Notes under the pieces: generated by a model
Told to the model about the DNA's origin: nothing
What the model saw: only the letters and a program-made list of their open reading frames with translations
The model's database searches: none
Translations under genes and position numbers: made by a program
Part shown: piece by piece, positions 9,168 to 18,800 of the stretch
Layout: each line of letters starts with the position of its first letter
How positions within the stretch are numbered: the first letter of the stretch is position 1
DNA from: an uncultured cyanobacterium
GTDB taxonomy: Bacteria > Cyanobacteriota > Cyanobacteriia > Cyanobacteriales > Chroococcidiopsidaceae
Assembly (NCBI GenBank): GCA_946221495.1
Contig: CAMIFA010000014.1
Location: 1 to 50,852 of the forward strand
Length of the DNA: 50,852 nt
Reading direction: 5' to 3'

Positions 9168-10046
9168 ATGAAGTTTTATATTGTAGATGTATTTGCTGAA
9201 CAAAAATATACTGGTAATCAACTAGCAGTTTTTACTGATATTAACTCCTTATCTGATGAGGAGATGCAGCAGATTGCTAGGGAAATGAATTATTCAGAAA
9301 CAACATTTATTCTTTCTAATGATGTTATAGAAGGTGGCTACGATGTCCGGATATTTACACCAAAAGAAGAATTACCATTCGCAGGTCATCCTACTTTAGG
9401 TACTGCTTATGTATTACAGAAAGAAGTTATCAAAAAATTATCTGAAAATATTACTCTAAATCTAAAAATTGGGCAAATACCTGTAAGTTTGCATTACTCA
9501 GGGCAAGATATAGATTTATTATGGATGCAACAAAAGCAGCCAGTATTTTCTCAAGAATTTGTAGTAGATACATTTGCTGAAGTTTTAAATATTGAACTAG
9601 ATGAAATAGATTCTAGATTTCCAATTCAAGAAGTTTCTACTGGTGTTCCATTTATTATAGTTCCTTTAAAAACACAAACTACACTGAAGCGAATTAAAGT
9701 AAATAAAGATAGATGCTTTGAACTAATTAATAATACTCAAGCAAAATCTATACTTGTTTTCTGTCCTGAAACATACAACCCAGAAAATGATTTAAGTGTG
9801 CGTGTATTTGCTGATTATTTGGGTGTACCAGAAGATCCAGCGACTGGAAGTGCCAATGGTTGTTTAGCAGGATATTTAGTTCACTATTCCTATTTTGGTG
9901 AAGAATCAATTAATTTACGAGTTGAACAAGGTTATGAAATTGGTAGACCTTCTTTATTGTTATTGAAAGCGCAGAAAAAAGATGTAGAAATAGAGGTATT
10001 TGTAGGCGGTAAGGTTATTATGGTTGCTAAGGGAGAGTTCGTTTAG
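9168..10046 (+). CDS. PhzF family isomerase-like protein
   Basis: 292 residues with the full PhzF signature. The N-terminus is FYIVDVFAEQKYTGNQLAVF, the catalytic glutamate is E44 in NYSETTFIL, then comes FTPKEELPFAGHPTLGTAYVL, and a second conserved block DPATGSANGCLAGYL is in the C-terminal half. PhzF proteins have two diaminopimelate-epimerase-like lobes and the family includes the isomerase of phenazine biosynthesis. No phenazine genes are nearby, so a role in other small-molecule isomerisation is more likely. The gene is markedly AT-rich compared with the housekeeping genes in the right half, which hints at a different history. The Shine-Dalgarno is weak (AGAAG). A nuclease-like gene starts 14 bp after its stop. 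Confidence 0.92.
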   Translation: MKFYIVDVFAEQKYTGNQLAVFTDINSLSDEEMQQIAREMNYSETTFILSNDVIEGGYDVRIFTPKEELPFAGHPTLGTAYVLQKEVIKKLSENITLNLKIGQIPVSLHYSGQDIDLLWMQQKQPVFSQEFVVDTFAEVLNIELDEIDSRFPIQEVSTGVPFIIVPLKTQTTLKRIKVNKDRCFELINNTQAKSILVFCPETYNPENDLSVRVFADYLGVPEDPATGSANGCLAGYLVHYSYFGEESINLRVEQGYEIGRPSLLLLKAQKKDVEIEVFVGGKVIMVAKGEFV

Positions 10047-10060
10047 CTACTTAAAAAACT

Positions 10061-10684
10061 ATGGTTCAGACAATTGCAGCTCCAAATATAAACTTATATG
10101 ACTTAAAAACGAAATTTGGTCTTCAGCGTGTTGATGATGACCAATTTTTCCGTGAGTGGGTGGATAATTTACCTCAACTTACTGACTTGGAGAAGCAACA
10201 GCTAGACAAGGTGAAAGCTAGCTATTTTAACTTAGCCGAGCGCCCGATGCTGGAAACCACTGTTAAAATGGTTGTGCTATCTCCATTATTGGATATGGCA
10301 AACTTTTATCTGTCTCCCTTTAGCATCGTAGCTGAAGAAGAAGTACAAATTTCAGCTGAAGATGATGGAACTATTGTTAGGGGACGCATTGATGTTTTGG
10401 TTATTCAAAACCAACTATGGATACTGGTTATAGAATCAAAACGTCCTAGCTTTTCCCTTGAAGAAGGATTACCGCAGGCATTGGCTTATATGCTAGCTAA
10501 TCCTAATATTGATAGACCAACATTTGCATTAGTGACAAATGGCAGTAACTTTATTTTCATTAAATTGAGTAAACAAGCCATACCACAATATGCCACGTCT
10601 TATGAATTTACGCTGCGCCGAGGTGATGATTTGTACATTGTTTTGAGGATTTTAAAGCGACTCGCTCAATTGTTAGGTACATAA
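10061..10684 (+). CDS. HSDR_N-like PD-(D/E)XK nuclease domain protein
   Basis: 207 residues. The segment GRIDVLVIQNQLWILVIESK (about residues 109-128) carries the D...ExK pattern of a PD-(D/E)XK nuclease core, followed by a helix with QALAYM and a strand FALVTNGSNFIFIKL. This layout is that of the N-terminal domain of type I restriction R subunits, found in cyanobacteria as a short stand-alone family often annotated as restriction endonuclease subunit R. No helicase part is present. It follows phzF by 14 bp and runs head-on into the decayed type ISP gene, with which it need not cooperate. Whether it cuts DNA is not known. Confidence 0.75.
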   Translation: MVQTIAAPNINLYDLKTKFGLQRVDDDQFFREWVDNLPQLTDLEKQQLDKVKASYFNLAERPMLETTVKMVVLSPLLDMANFYLSPFSIVAEEEVQISAEDDGTIVRGRIDVLVIQNQLWILVIESKRPSFSLEEGLPQALAYMLANPNIDRPTFALVTNGSNFIFIKLSKQAIPQYATSYEFTLRRGDDLYIVLRILKRLAQLLGT

Positions 10685-10718
10685 AAACAATATTTAATCA
10701 CGCTTCATTATTACTCGT

Positions 10719-11990
10719 TTATTCTATTGGAAAACTAGGAATAATTTGATCTATTGTAGTCATAATGTGCATTGTTTCTTTAAGAGCAACTATCACTTTC
10801 TGGTAATATAAAATATCATCAAAGGATAAACTGCGCTGTGCTTTTTTGCGATCCTTAAGCCATTTATCTAATACCTGGTAGCCACCAATTTTAAATGCCC
10901 AAACTTCAGGAGTAATTCTTTCAAAATATTGCTGTTTGTTGATATAGATTCTTTGTTCAGGTTGCTTATAAGTTACTTCAGTAACTGCATTATCTCCACT
11001 TACAGGATATTTTGTAATTATCTTGTTGAGCTTTTTAGATTTCATTAGGTGCATTTGAGCTAATTCCTCACCTTTTTCGCTCAGTGCTTGGAATAGATCA
11101 TTATTACTGGTTAAAGGTAAGCGCGGAAAGTCGATTTTGAGGAATTCAGCATAGCGCTGTCGATAGGTGGGACTATGAAAAATGGCGTAGGCGTAATAAA
11201 ATATGGCTTCTGGCGTGGGAATATAGCTCAGTTTTTCTCGAATTGCGCTGAGGAATTTTTGGGATAGGTTGGAAGTGCGTTGGCGAAGCCCACCGTAGGC
11301 ATCGCTCAACAAATTACCCTGCTCATTCTCAGTGTCAGGGTAGATATAAAGAGGAGCAAGGTTCATTATTCCTTTGTTACTATAAAAAGCTCTATTATCT
11401 ACTGGATAACGACTTACTAAAAAATGGCTATAGCTATCTTGAAGAGCTACTTGGCGCATAAAAACTAAACATAAATTATCTTCTACCAGCATATGACGCA
11501 TTACTTCAGGGCGAGGCATACAGATAAAGCCTCGTGTCTTTCCCGTGTAGTAGGTGTAGCGAATATCAAATGGACGGTATAGAATAGGTAAAATATTAGT
11601 ATCTTGAAGCTTGTTTTTACGCAAATCTTCTTGGGCAAGTGCTACCTGCCAATCCCGTGCATCTTTACCAAGTTCATACTTTCTTCTGGCTTCTTCAGCA
11701 GAAAGTGATGCAAAATCTTTAACTGTATCCTTAATTTCTTGAATTGACCATTTAATAGTAAGAGAATCTCTGGTAGTAACAATACCAACAGAATTTACAG
11801 GCATAATATCTTTAATTTTCCATCCCTCGTTATACTCGGATAGTAAGTCTCGATTCTGAGGGCAAAATAAATAAAATGGGGATTGCGGCGATATCTCTAT
11901 CCATTTAATTGTGTATACATCATTTGCTTGCAAAAACTTGTCTTTATCTTCACGTCGTCCATAAAGATCAAAGTGATAGATTTGCGCCAT
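10719..11990 (-). pseudogene. type ISP restriction-modification gene, C-terminal target-recognition part
   Basis: 423 codons that match only the C-terminal part of a type ISP restriction-modification enzyme. The segments SPQSPFYLFCPQN, IMPVNSVGIVTTRDSLTIKW, FASLSAEEARRKYELGKDAR and RPFDIRYTYYTGKTRGFICM are typical of the specificity domain of LlaBIII-like proteins. The ATG at 11990 is the first base-overlapping codon after the original hicA stop (TAATG), so the fragment could be translated by coupling to hicA, but it has lost its methylase and nuclease. In an intact enzyme MAQIYHFDLYG would continue directly from the methylase end now found at 12438. An in-frame repeat at about 11277-11305 adds residues SDAYGGLRQR. 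I treat it as part of a broken gene, although this fragment itself is open and could still make a DNA-binding protein. Confidence 0.8.
11277..11305. repeat. interspersed cyanobacterial repeat inside coding sequence
   Basis: The stretch beginning GCGTTGGCGAAGCCCACCG and ending in GGCATCGC is a short repeat often scattered in cyanobacterial genomes. Here it is read in frame within the ISP specificity part, where it encodes AYGGLRQR. I know the family from memory; copy number in this genome was not counted. Confidence 0.5.
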
Positions 11991-12213
11991 TACATCACCT
12001 CAAAAAGAGAACGTGGTAATCTAGACTGGCGGATAACTGACTGTAAAGTGCAATACGCAACTCTGCATAATTGGCAATAACGACAGTAACAGTTGTTTCA
12101 TCTGTTTGTTTTTGCATAATAATATGGCTATCGCGTTGCCGCACTTTAATAAAGCCATGTTGCTCTAAAATTTGGCAAACCTCTTGGGCTGATAAAACTC
12201 GTAGCTTACCCAA
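11990..12213 (-). pseudogene. hicA: HicA toxin, frameshifted near its 3' end
   Basis: A small mRNA-interferase-type toxin of the HicA/YcfA double-stranded RNA-binding fold. It starts at a TTG (12213) that overlaps the hicB stop, MGKLRVLSAQEVCQILEQHGF, and has the catalytic-type histidine in RQRDSHIIMQK. Near 12050 one base seems to be missing: the current frame runs on as ALYSQLSASLDY and ends at 11995, whereas the +1 frame reads TLQSVIRQSRLPRSLFEVM and stops at 11990, exactly as expected for this family. The pair order (antitoxin first, toxin second, short overlap) is also seen in cyanobacterial hicBA operons. The toxin is therefore probably inactive or weakened. Confidence 0.75.
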
Positions 12214-12433
12214 TAGCTACCTCTAATCTGGTAACAAAAACTTCGGAATTTAAGCGGTTTTGCACCTCTAAAAGATCAGCAATTTCAAAAAATAATTCCA
12301 AGGCTTCAATTAGATTATTTTTTGCCTGTTCAACTGTATCACCTTGACTAGCAATATCTAATTCTGGACAAAGGGCAACATATCCATCCCCTTCTCGTTC
12401 AATAATGGCAGTAAACTGTTGAATTCTTTTCAT
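12206..12433 (-). CDS. hicB: HicB family antitoxin
   Basis: 75 residues from ATG 12433, chosen over an upstream in-frame ATG at 12469 because AAGGAG lies 8 nt before it and homologues begin MKRIQQF-like. It has the HicB partial RNase H-like fold: FTAIIEREGDGYVALCPELDIASQGDTVEQAKNN in short segments, ending FVTRLEVAIG. It forms an operon with hicA through an 8-nt overlap. HicB binds and blocks HicA and often represses its own promoter. No separate promoter can be seen; its Shine-Dalgarno lies inside the last codons of the interrupted methylase, so expression probably comes from the restriction-modification transcript. Confidence 0.82.
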   Translation of the reverse strand: MKRIQQFTAIIEREGDGYVALCPELDIASQGDTVEQAKNNLIEALELFFEIADLLEVQNRLNSEVFVTRLEVAIG

Positions 12434-12435
12434 AT

Positions 12436-13177
12436 TTATTTCTCCTTGGGATACTTTACCAATATACAAACAGCTACACCTTGTTGAATATCAAATACAT
12501 TTTCATCTTTTGAGCGATCATGAAACTGTTCTTTTTTCTTACTATTACCGTGTAAATCCATAATATAAATCTCATCAAAGGTTTGTTCTAGGCTTTGACG
12601 CATTCCCCGAAACGTTGGATTATCTATATAACCGTGATTTGTAACGAAGGCTAAGATACCAAAACCTGTTTGACTAATACGCCACTGTCCAAAACGGATA
12701 AACTTGACATAATCGTAGCCATTTGGGGTTACGTTCCCCTAGTGGCAAACCATCAACATAATAGTAATCGCGTACTAAGCTAGCCATCCATTCACTTTTA
12801 TTTGCAGAATGTCCCGAATAAGGTGGATTACCTAAAACTACCATCACAGGCACATCTCGCTTAATTGCTGAGGCTTCATTCGCTTCTGCGGCGACAAATT
12901 GCCCAAAGAGAACTTCTGATTTCTTCAGTGCTTCGTCTAATGTGTTAGTAAGATAAATTCCCAGGCGTTGTTTACCAGTAAATTGATAGCCTAAATCTTG
13001 TAGTTGTAAACCTACAGTAAAATCTGGGATACCTGCCTTGTTGCCTTTCTCCTCAATCGCAGCATCTATTCCAACGGCTGAGTTATCTAATAAGTTCTTG
13101 AGGGCTGGATAATGGGTGCGTTCACTCCCCCGCGCAGAATTACTTTGAATAGAGCGGATATAGGCATCAAAAGGCAT
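12436..13177 (-). pseudogene. type ISP restriction-modification gene, N-terminal and methylase fragments
   Basis: From ATG 13177 the frame begins like a type ISP enzyme (MPFDAYIRSIQ, then SERTHYPALKNLLD and AGIPDFTV). After only ~50 residues it jumps to the middle of the methylase (GLQLQDLGYQFTGKQRLGIYL), so several hundred codons, including the SAM-binding motif, are missing by an in-frame deletion. It continues to the catalytic motif VMVVLGNPPYSGHSANK. Near 12720 a small deletion shifts the frame and the first ORF ends at 12674. The other frame continues correctly as DYVKFIRFGQWRISQTGFGI, then LHGNSKKKEQF and NVFDIQQGVAVCILVKYPKEK, and stops at 12436, two bases before hicB. The gene is dead as a methyltransferase. 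Confidence 0.8.
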
Positions 13178-13268
13178 TTCTTTAAGCTGACAGATTGCCT
13201 TATTTGTTTAACATATCCAATGAATTTGAGGTGCGATCGCCTGGTTAATTGTGATATCTATTAAAGTC

Positions 13269-13281
13269 ATACTATTAGTAT
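13269..13281. promoter_or_regulatory. 13-bp palindrome upstream of the DUF29 gene
   Basis: ATACTATTAGTAT is a perfect inverted repeat (ATACTA/TAGTAT around a central T) in the space between the divergent restriction-modification relic and the DUF29 gene. It is AT-rich and could arise by chance; an operator role is only a possibility. Confidence 0.2.
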
Positions 13282-13385
13282 GTACTATTATGGAAAATAG
13301 ATAATAATAGAAACTTTTACATTTGTCTCAAATTAAATATAAATAATTCAATTAAATTACTTAATAAATAGGTAAGGTTGTAGCA

Positions 13386-13808
13386 ATGGAAGACTTAATC
13401 ACTTTAAAGCAGTTACTTCATGAAGGTAAGGTAGCTGAAGCTCTGGAAATAGTAGAAGAACTAGAGGAGATGGGTAAATCTGATAAAGTAAATAAGATTT
13501 TTAGTTACAGCATTATTTTACTATTGCATTTAATTAAACAATCTACTGAAAACCGGAATACAAAATCTTGGGAAGTATCAATTTTAAATTCGGTAAAGCA
13601 AATTTAACGCACTAATAAACGGTACAAATCTGCTGGAACATATTTAACTAGAGAAGAATTAGGGGAAACTTTAGAAGATGCTTATGAATCAGCCTTGAGG
13701 CGAGCAGCGCTGGAAGCGTTTGAAGGTAGCTATGAAGTACAAGAACTAGGTGAGTTAGTGGACAAATCAAAAATTATTCAAAAAGCAATAGATTTGATTA
13801 CAGCGTAG
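13386..13808 (+). pseudogene. DUF29 family protein interrupted by one in-frame TAA
   Basis: The first 73 codons (DLITLKQLLHEGKVAEALEI, then FSYSIILLLHLIKQ and TKSWEVSILNSVKQI) are typical of the cyanobacterial DUF29 family. A TAA at 13605-13607 stops translation. The same frame, with no shift, continues as RTNKRYKSAGTYLTREELGE and on to a TAG at 13806-13808, giving the full ~140-residue length of the family. The stop most simply arises from a C-to-T change in CAA (Gln). It lies 12 bp before the M28 peptidase gene. Function of DUF29 is unknown. Either a recent pseudogene or a sequencing error is possible; programmed readthrough has no support here. Confidence 0.8.
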
Positions 13809-13819
13809 GAATTTGAGAA

Positions 13820-14668
13820 ATGAATAATTTACTAGATATCAAAGAACGTTTGCACAATCACCTTACTCAATTAGTACGCGATCGCGATCCCTACATTGCA
13901 ACAGCCGGACATTTCTTTGTCCAACAATATATCCGCCAACAGCTACAACAGTGGGGAACTGTAGAAACTCATGAATTTGAAGTACGCGGCAAAATTCATC
14001 AGAATTTAATCTTGAATTTACCAGCTGCTACTAGTGACAAAAAACCCCTGATTTTGATTGGCGCTCATTATGATGCCGTACCCGGAACACCAGGCGCTGA
14101 TGACAATGCTACAGGTGTTGCAGCGCTATTAGAGTTTGCCAGAAAATTTGCCCAGCAACCACTAAAATACCCAGTTAGGCTTGTCGCCTTTGATATGGAG
14201 GAATACGGCTTATTAGGTAGTGCTGCATACGCGGCTGATTTAAAGCAAAAACTTACTCCCCTACGCTTAATGATTTCTCTGGAAATGTTGGGGTATTGCG
14301 ATTCTACTCCTGGTTCGCAACGTTATCCCGCTCCCTTAGAACGCTTCTACCCAGATCGTGGTGATTTTATTGCTTTAATTGGTAACTTACCCACAATTCC
14401 TGACTTAATTAATCTTAGCCGCTTCATTCGTACTGAAGTACCTAGCCAGTGGCTACCTGCACCTAACAGAGGTTTAATTGTTCCCCAGACGCGATGGAGT
14501 GATCATGCGCCATTTTGGGATCTAGGTTATCGGGCAATGATGATTACTGATACTGCTTTTTTACGCAATCCCCATTATCATCAAGCAAGTGATCGCATTG
14601 ACACGCTTAACTTAGACTTTCTCACTGGTGTTTGTCGTGGCTTAGAAGTCGGCATTCGTGCTTTGTGA
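13820..14668 (+). CDS. M28 family zinc peptidase
   Basis: 282 residues with the M28 (aminopeptidase Y / glutaminyl-cyclase-like) metal-site pattern: IGAHYDAVPGTPGADDNATG supplies the first His and the bridging Asp (around residues 83-95), FDMEEYGLLGS supplies the catalytic Glu pair (~126), and a C-terminal H (NPHYHQASDRIDTL) completes the set. There is no signal peptide, so it is probably cytoplasmic. The start ATG follows GAGAA. It lies just downstream of the broken DUF29 gene. Aminopeptidase activity is the family expectation; the substrate is not known. Confidence 0.88.
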   Translation: MNNLLDIKERLHNHLTQLVRDRDPYIATAGHFFVQQYIRQQLQQWGTVETHEFEVRGKIHQNLILNLPAATSDKKPLILIGAHYDAVPGTPGADDNATGVAALLEFARKFAQQPLKYPVRLVAFDMEEYGLLGSAAYAADLKQKLTPLRLMISLEMLGYCDSTPGSQRYPAPLERFYPDRGDFIALIGNLPTIPDLINLSRFIRTEVPSQWLPAPNRGLIVPQTRWSDHAPFWDLGYRAMMITDTAFLRNPHYHQASDRIDTLNLDFLTGVCRGLEVGIRAL

Positions 14669-14813
14669 ATCATCCGCTTCCTCATTCTGTTGTTTCTTTA
14701 ACTGCCAGTTGGTACTTATCTCCACTTAAGCAAAGAATTGATCAATAATTTCTCTCAGTTGCTTTTAAATACAGCGTTATTAAACTTAAATTTGTTAACA
14801 ATTACTACTCAAA

Positions 14814-15728
14814 TTATCTATTCTCAGCATTATCTGTATAGGATTTCATGCTAGGGCTGAGAGTAATTAAATCTTCAATATTACGTAACATCGTGTTGCA
14901 AATAGCATCTAAAGGTAGATCATTAGCATCATGACCAAAAGGATTTTCTATTTCAACACCAATTTGCTCAATGCCAAAGAATGTAAAACTAATTAAAGCA
15001 ACAATTGCGCCAGTCCACCAAGTTACATGGGCAACCAATTGAAAAGGTAATAATAAGCAATAAATTAATAATAATTGCTTTAAATGTATAGCATAAGCAA
15101 GCGGCATCGGAGTTTTTAAAATGCGCTCACAACCTCCTAAAGTATCTACCATTTTATTAACTACATTTTGCATAGCAGTTAGTTGGTAAGCATTCAAACA
15201 ATCACGCTCATACTGTTGTTGTAAATAATCTGCAATCAACAAAGCAACTTCTAGCGGCGGATTGTTCATGTCTTTCAGCTTTAGACACCAATTTGCGGGT
15301 ATTAATTTTTCTAAATCATTATTTATCGGCTCTCCTCTAAGATGTAGCTTAGTAGCAACAGCAAACGCAACTAATAACCTTAAAGCTACAATTTTATGCT
15401 TTCGATCTTGGGGTTCAAGTTCAACAATTGCTACCCAAATTTGACGAGATAGGTTACGAATATCGTTGACTAAACTTCCCCAATACTTCCGTCCTTCCCA
15501 AAACCGCTCATATGCTGTATTTGTTCGGAAAACTAACAATAAACCTAAAACAATACTAGGAATAACTGTTCCCATAGTTGGGTGAAAAACAGGTAATTTG
15601 AAGTGATACAATATTGAAATAAAAACACCAAATAACCCGCATACTAAAACTCGTTGATAAATGGCTGGGATAACTGAGCCTTTAACCTGTAAAGCTGTTT
15701 TAAACCAGTGCAATTTTTTAGTTCTCAC
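14814..15728 (-). CDS. bestrophin-like family ion channel (UPF0187)
   Basis: 304 residues with the conserved N-terminal block RTNTAYERFWEGRKYWGSL near residues 68-86 and several hydrophobic helices (about 25-65 and 215-255), as in bacterial bestrophin homologues. The family forms pentameric anion or cation channels; in cyanobacteria and plastids relatives influence ion flux across membranes. The C-terminal part has the IGVEIENPFGHDANDLPLD segment that is strongly conserved in the family. It is convergent with the M28 gene and divergent from the oxoprolinase. Confidence 0.9.
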   Translation of the reverse strand: MRTKKLHWFKTALQVKGSVIPAIYQRVLVCGLFGVFISILYHFKLPVFHPTMGTVIPSIVLGLLLVFRTNTAYERFWEGRKYWGSLVNDIRNLSRQIWVAIVELEPQDRKHKIVALRLLVAFAVATKLHLRGEPINNDLEKLIPANWCLKLKDMNNPPLEVALLIADYLQQQYERDCLNAYQLTAMQNVVNKMVDTLGGCERILKTPMPLAYAIHLKQLLLIYCLLLPFQLVAHVTWWTGAIVALISFTFFGIEQIGVEIENPFGHDANDLPLDAICNTMLRNIEDLITLSPSMKSYTDNAENR

Positions 15729-15868
15729 GCAGTTTAAGTTAACTGTCTTTGATTATCCTGCAAAGTCTGGATAACTTGTATAACTTAAATCTCGCCTGAT
15801 GCAAATAGTCCTTGCCTGTTGATAATCTACAACTAATAGCGCTTGTACTAGCACAAGAGGAATTGATC

Positions 15869-18800
15869 ATGACTGCGGCTGCTGCATCTAATACTGGTTG
15901 GCAATTTTGGATTGATCGCGGTGGCACATTTACCGATATTGTGGCAAGGAGTCCCGCAGGTAAATTAGTAATTTATAAACTGCTGTCGGAGAATCCTGAA
16001 CGTTACACTGATGCACCAGTGCAGGGAATTAAAGACATTTTAGGCATTCTGGATCATGCACTTATTCCATCTGGACAAATTGACGTAGTTAAAATGGGGA
16101 CAACAGTAGCGACAAATGCATTGCTAGAACGTAAAGGCGATCGCACTGTCTTAGTAATTACCAAAGGCTTTCGAGATGCCTTAAGAATTGGCTACCAAAA
16201 CCGTCCTGATATCTTTGCGCGTCAAATTATTTTGCCCCAAATGTTGTACGAGCGGGTAATTGAGGTAGAAGAACGTTACAGCGCTCAAGGACAAGAATTA
16301 ATCCCTATCGATCTTAATGCTGTCCGCCCGACACTACAAGCTGCATACGATCAGGGTATTCGCTCTTGTGCGATCGCATTAATGCATGGATATCGCTATC
16401 CAGCTCATGAGACAGAAATTGCCACAATAGCTAAGGAGATTGGATTTACTCAAGTATCAGTATCTCACAAAGTCAGCCCGTTGATGAAATTAGTTAGTCG
16501 GGGTGACACGACGGTTGTTGATGCGTATCTGTCACCGATTCTGCGTCGGTATGTAGATCAGATGTCGAATCAGTTGGCAGGAGCGAGAGGCAAAGAGAGC
16601 TTTTCGGCTGCGAAGCTAATGTTTATGCAGTCTAATGGCGGCTTGGTTGATGCTCAAGTTTTTCAAGGGAAAGACAGTATTTTATCAGGACCTGCTGGCG
16701 GTATTGTTGGGGCAGTGCAAACAAGTTTAATGGCTGGATTTGACAAAATTATCAGCTTTGATATGGGTGGGACTTCTACTGATGTCGCTCACTACAACGG
16801 CGAATATGAGCGGACATTTGAAACTGAGATTGCTGGTGTGCGACTGCGAACACCGATGATGGCGATTCATACTGTTGCGGCTGGTGGTGGTTCAATTCTG
16901 CACTTTGATGGCGCGCGGTATCGAGTTGGTCCAGATTCAGCAGGGGCGTATCCAGGTCCCGCCTCATACTCTAAGGGTGGTTCCTTGACAGTGACAGATT
17001 GCAATGTGATGGTAGGCAAGTTACAGCCGGAGTTTTTTCCCAAAGTATTTGGAGTTAATGGCGATGCACCGTTAGATGCAGAAGTAGTGCGGCGAAAATT
17101 TGCCCACTTAGTGCAAGAAATTGGGGATAATCGCACACCTCAACAAGTAGCGGCTGGTTTCTTAGCGATCGCAGTTGAAAAAATGGCAAGTGCGATTAAA
17201 AAAATCTCGCTCCAGCGTGGTTATGATGTCTCTCAATATACTTTGTGCTGTTTTGGTGGTGCAGGAGGACAACACGCTTGTTTAATTGCCGATGCTTTGG
17301 GGATGAAGCAGGTGTTTATCCATCCCTATGCCGGAGTGTTATCAGCTTATGGTATGGGTTTGGCAGATATCAGGGTAATTAAAGAACAAGCGGTGGAAAG
17401 TGTTTTAAATCAGGATTTGGTGTCTGAGTTAAGGCAATTGTTGGATCGGTTGGAGGCGGCGGGGAAGGAGGAAACGAACCGCCAAGACGCAGAGGACACC
17501 AAGGCTGTAGAGGAGGTTTGGCGTAAGGTGCATCTGCGGTATGAGGGAACGGATGCGGCGCTTGTGGTGGATTTTGGGGATGTAGAGATGATCAGAAATG
17601 ATTTTGAACAGGCGCATCGCCAGCGTTATGGCTTCGTTATGGAAGACAAGGCGCTAGTTGTGGAGGCGGTTTCTGTTGAGTTGGTGAGTAAAACTGATGC
17701 ACCAGATGAACAAGTTATTGTGCGTGTAAGTGATCAGCAAGCTACGCCTATTGCTAATGTGCAGATGTACACGGCTGATGCATGGCATATCACTCCTGTT
17801 TATCGCCGAGAAGATTTGCAGCCTGGAGATTGCGTTTCTGGTGCGGCAATTATTATCGAGGCAACTGGTACGAATGTAATTGAACCTGGATGGAAAGCGG
17901 AGGTTAGCGATCGCAATCATCTAATTTTGCAGAAGAACCAGGAATCAGAAGTTTTTAATTCAAAACTCAAAACTCAACGGTCAGCCGGAGCCTCCTCCGG
18001 CTGCTGCGTTGAGCAAGCTCAAAACTCAAAACTCTCCTCACCCGATCCGGTGCTGTTGGAAATATTTAATAATTTGTTGCGGGCGATCGCGGAGCAAATG
18101 GGTATAACTCTGCAAAATACCAGTTCTTCAGTCAATATCAAGGAAAGGCTAGATTTTTCTTGCGCTATCTTCGATTCAAATGGTCAATTAATTGCGAATG
18201 CGCCCCATATCCCCGTACATTTAGGGTCGATGAGTGAAAGTGTCAAAGCACTAATTACCGCTAAAGGACACACTTTTAAACCTGGGGATGTCTTCGCCTC
18301 AAATAATCCTTACAACGGCGGTACTCACCTCCCCGATATTACAGTTATTACTCCCGTTTTTGATAACTCCTCTGCTTCCCCGATCTTCTACCTCGCTTCA
18401 CGGGGACACCATGCAGACATTGGGGGAATTGCACCAGGTTCGATGCCTCCTAACAGTTGCACCGTAGATCAAGAAGGAGTATTAATCGATAATTTCCAGC
18501 TAGTAGAGCAAGGAAAAATAAAGGAAAAAGAGCTAAGAGAATTACTTACAAATAATTTATATCCCGCCCGCAATCCTAGTAAAAATATTGCCGATTTACA
18601 AGCTCAAATCGCGGCAAATGAGCGCGGTGTGCAAGAACTGGGCAAAATGGTAGAACATTATGGCTTAGAAACTGTCCAAGCTTACATGGGTTTTGTTCAA
18701 GACAATGCTGAGGAGTCGGTGCGATCTGTTATTGAGGTGCTGAAAGATGGGAGTTTCACTTATCCTTTAGATAACGGCAGTGTAATTAAAGTAGCAATTA

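Noticed and set aside
13386..13808. Programmed stop-codon readthrough or selenocysteine-like recoding in DUF29
   Set aside because: The stop is TAA, no recoding structure is apparent, and a single C-to-T change explains it.
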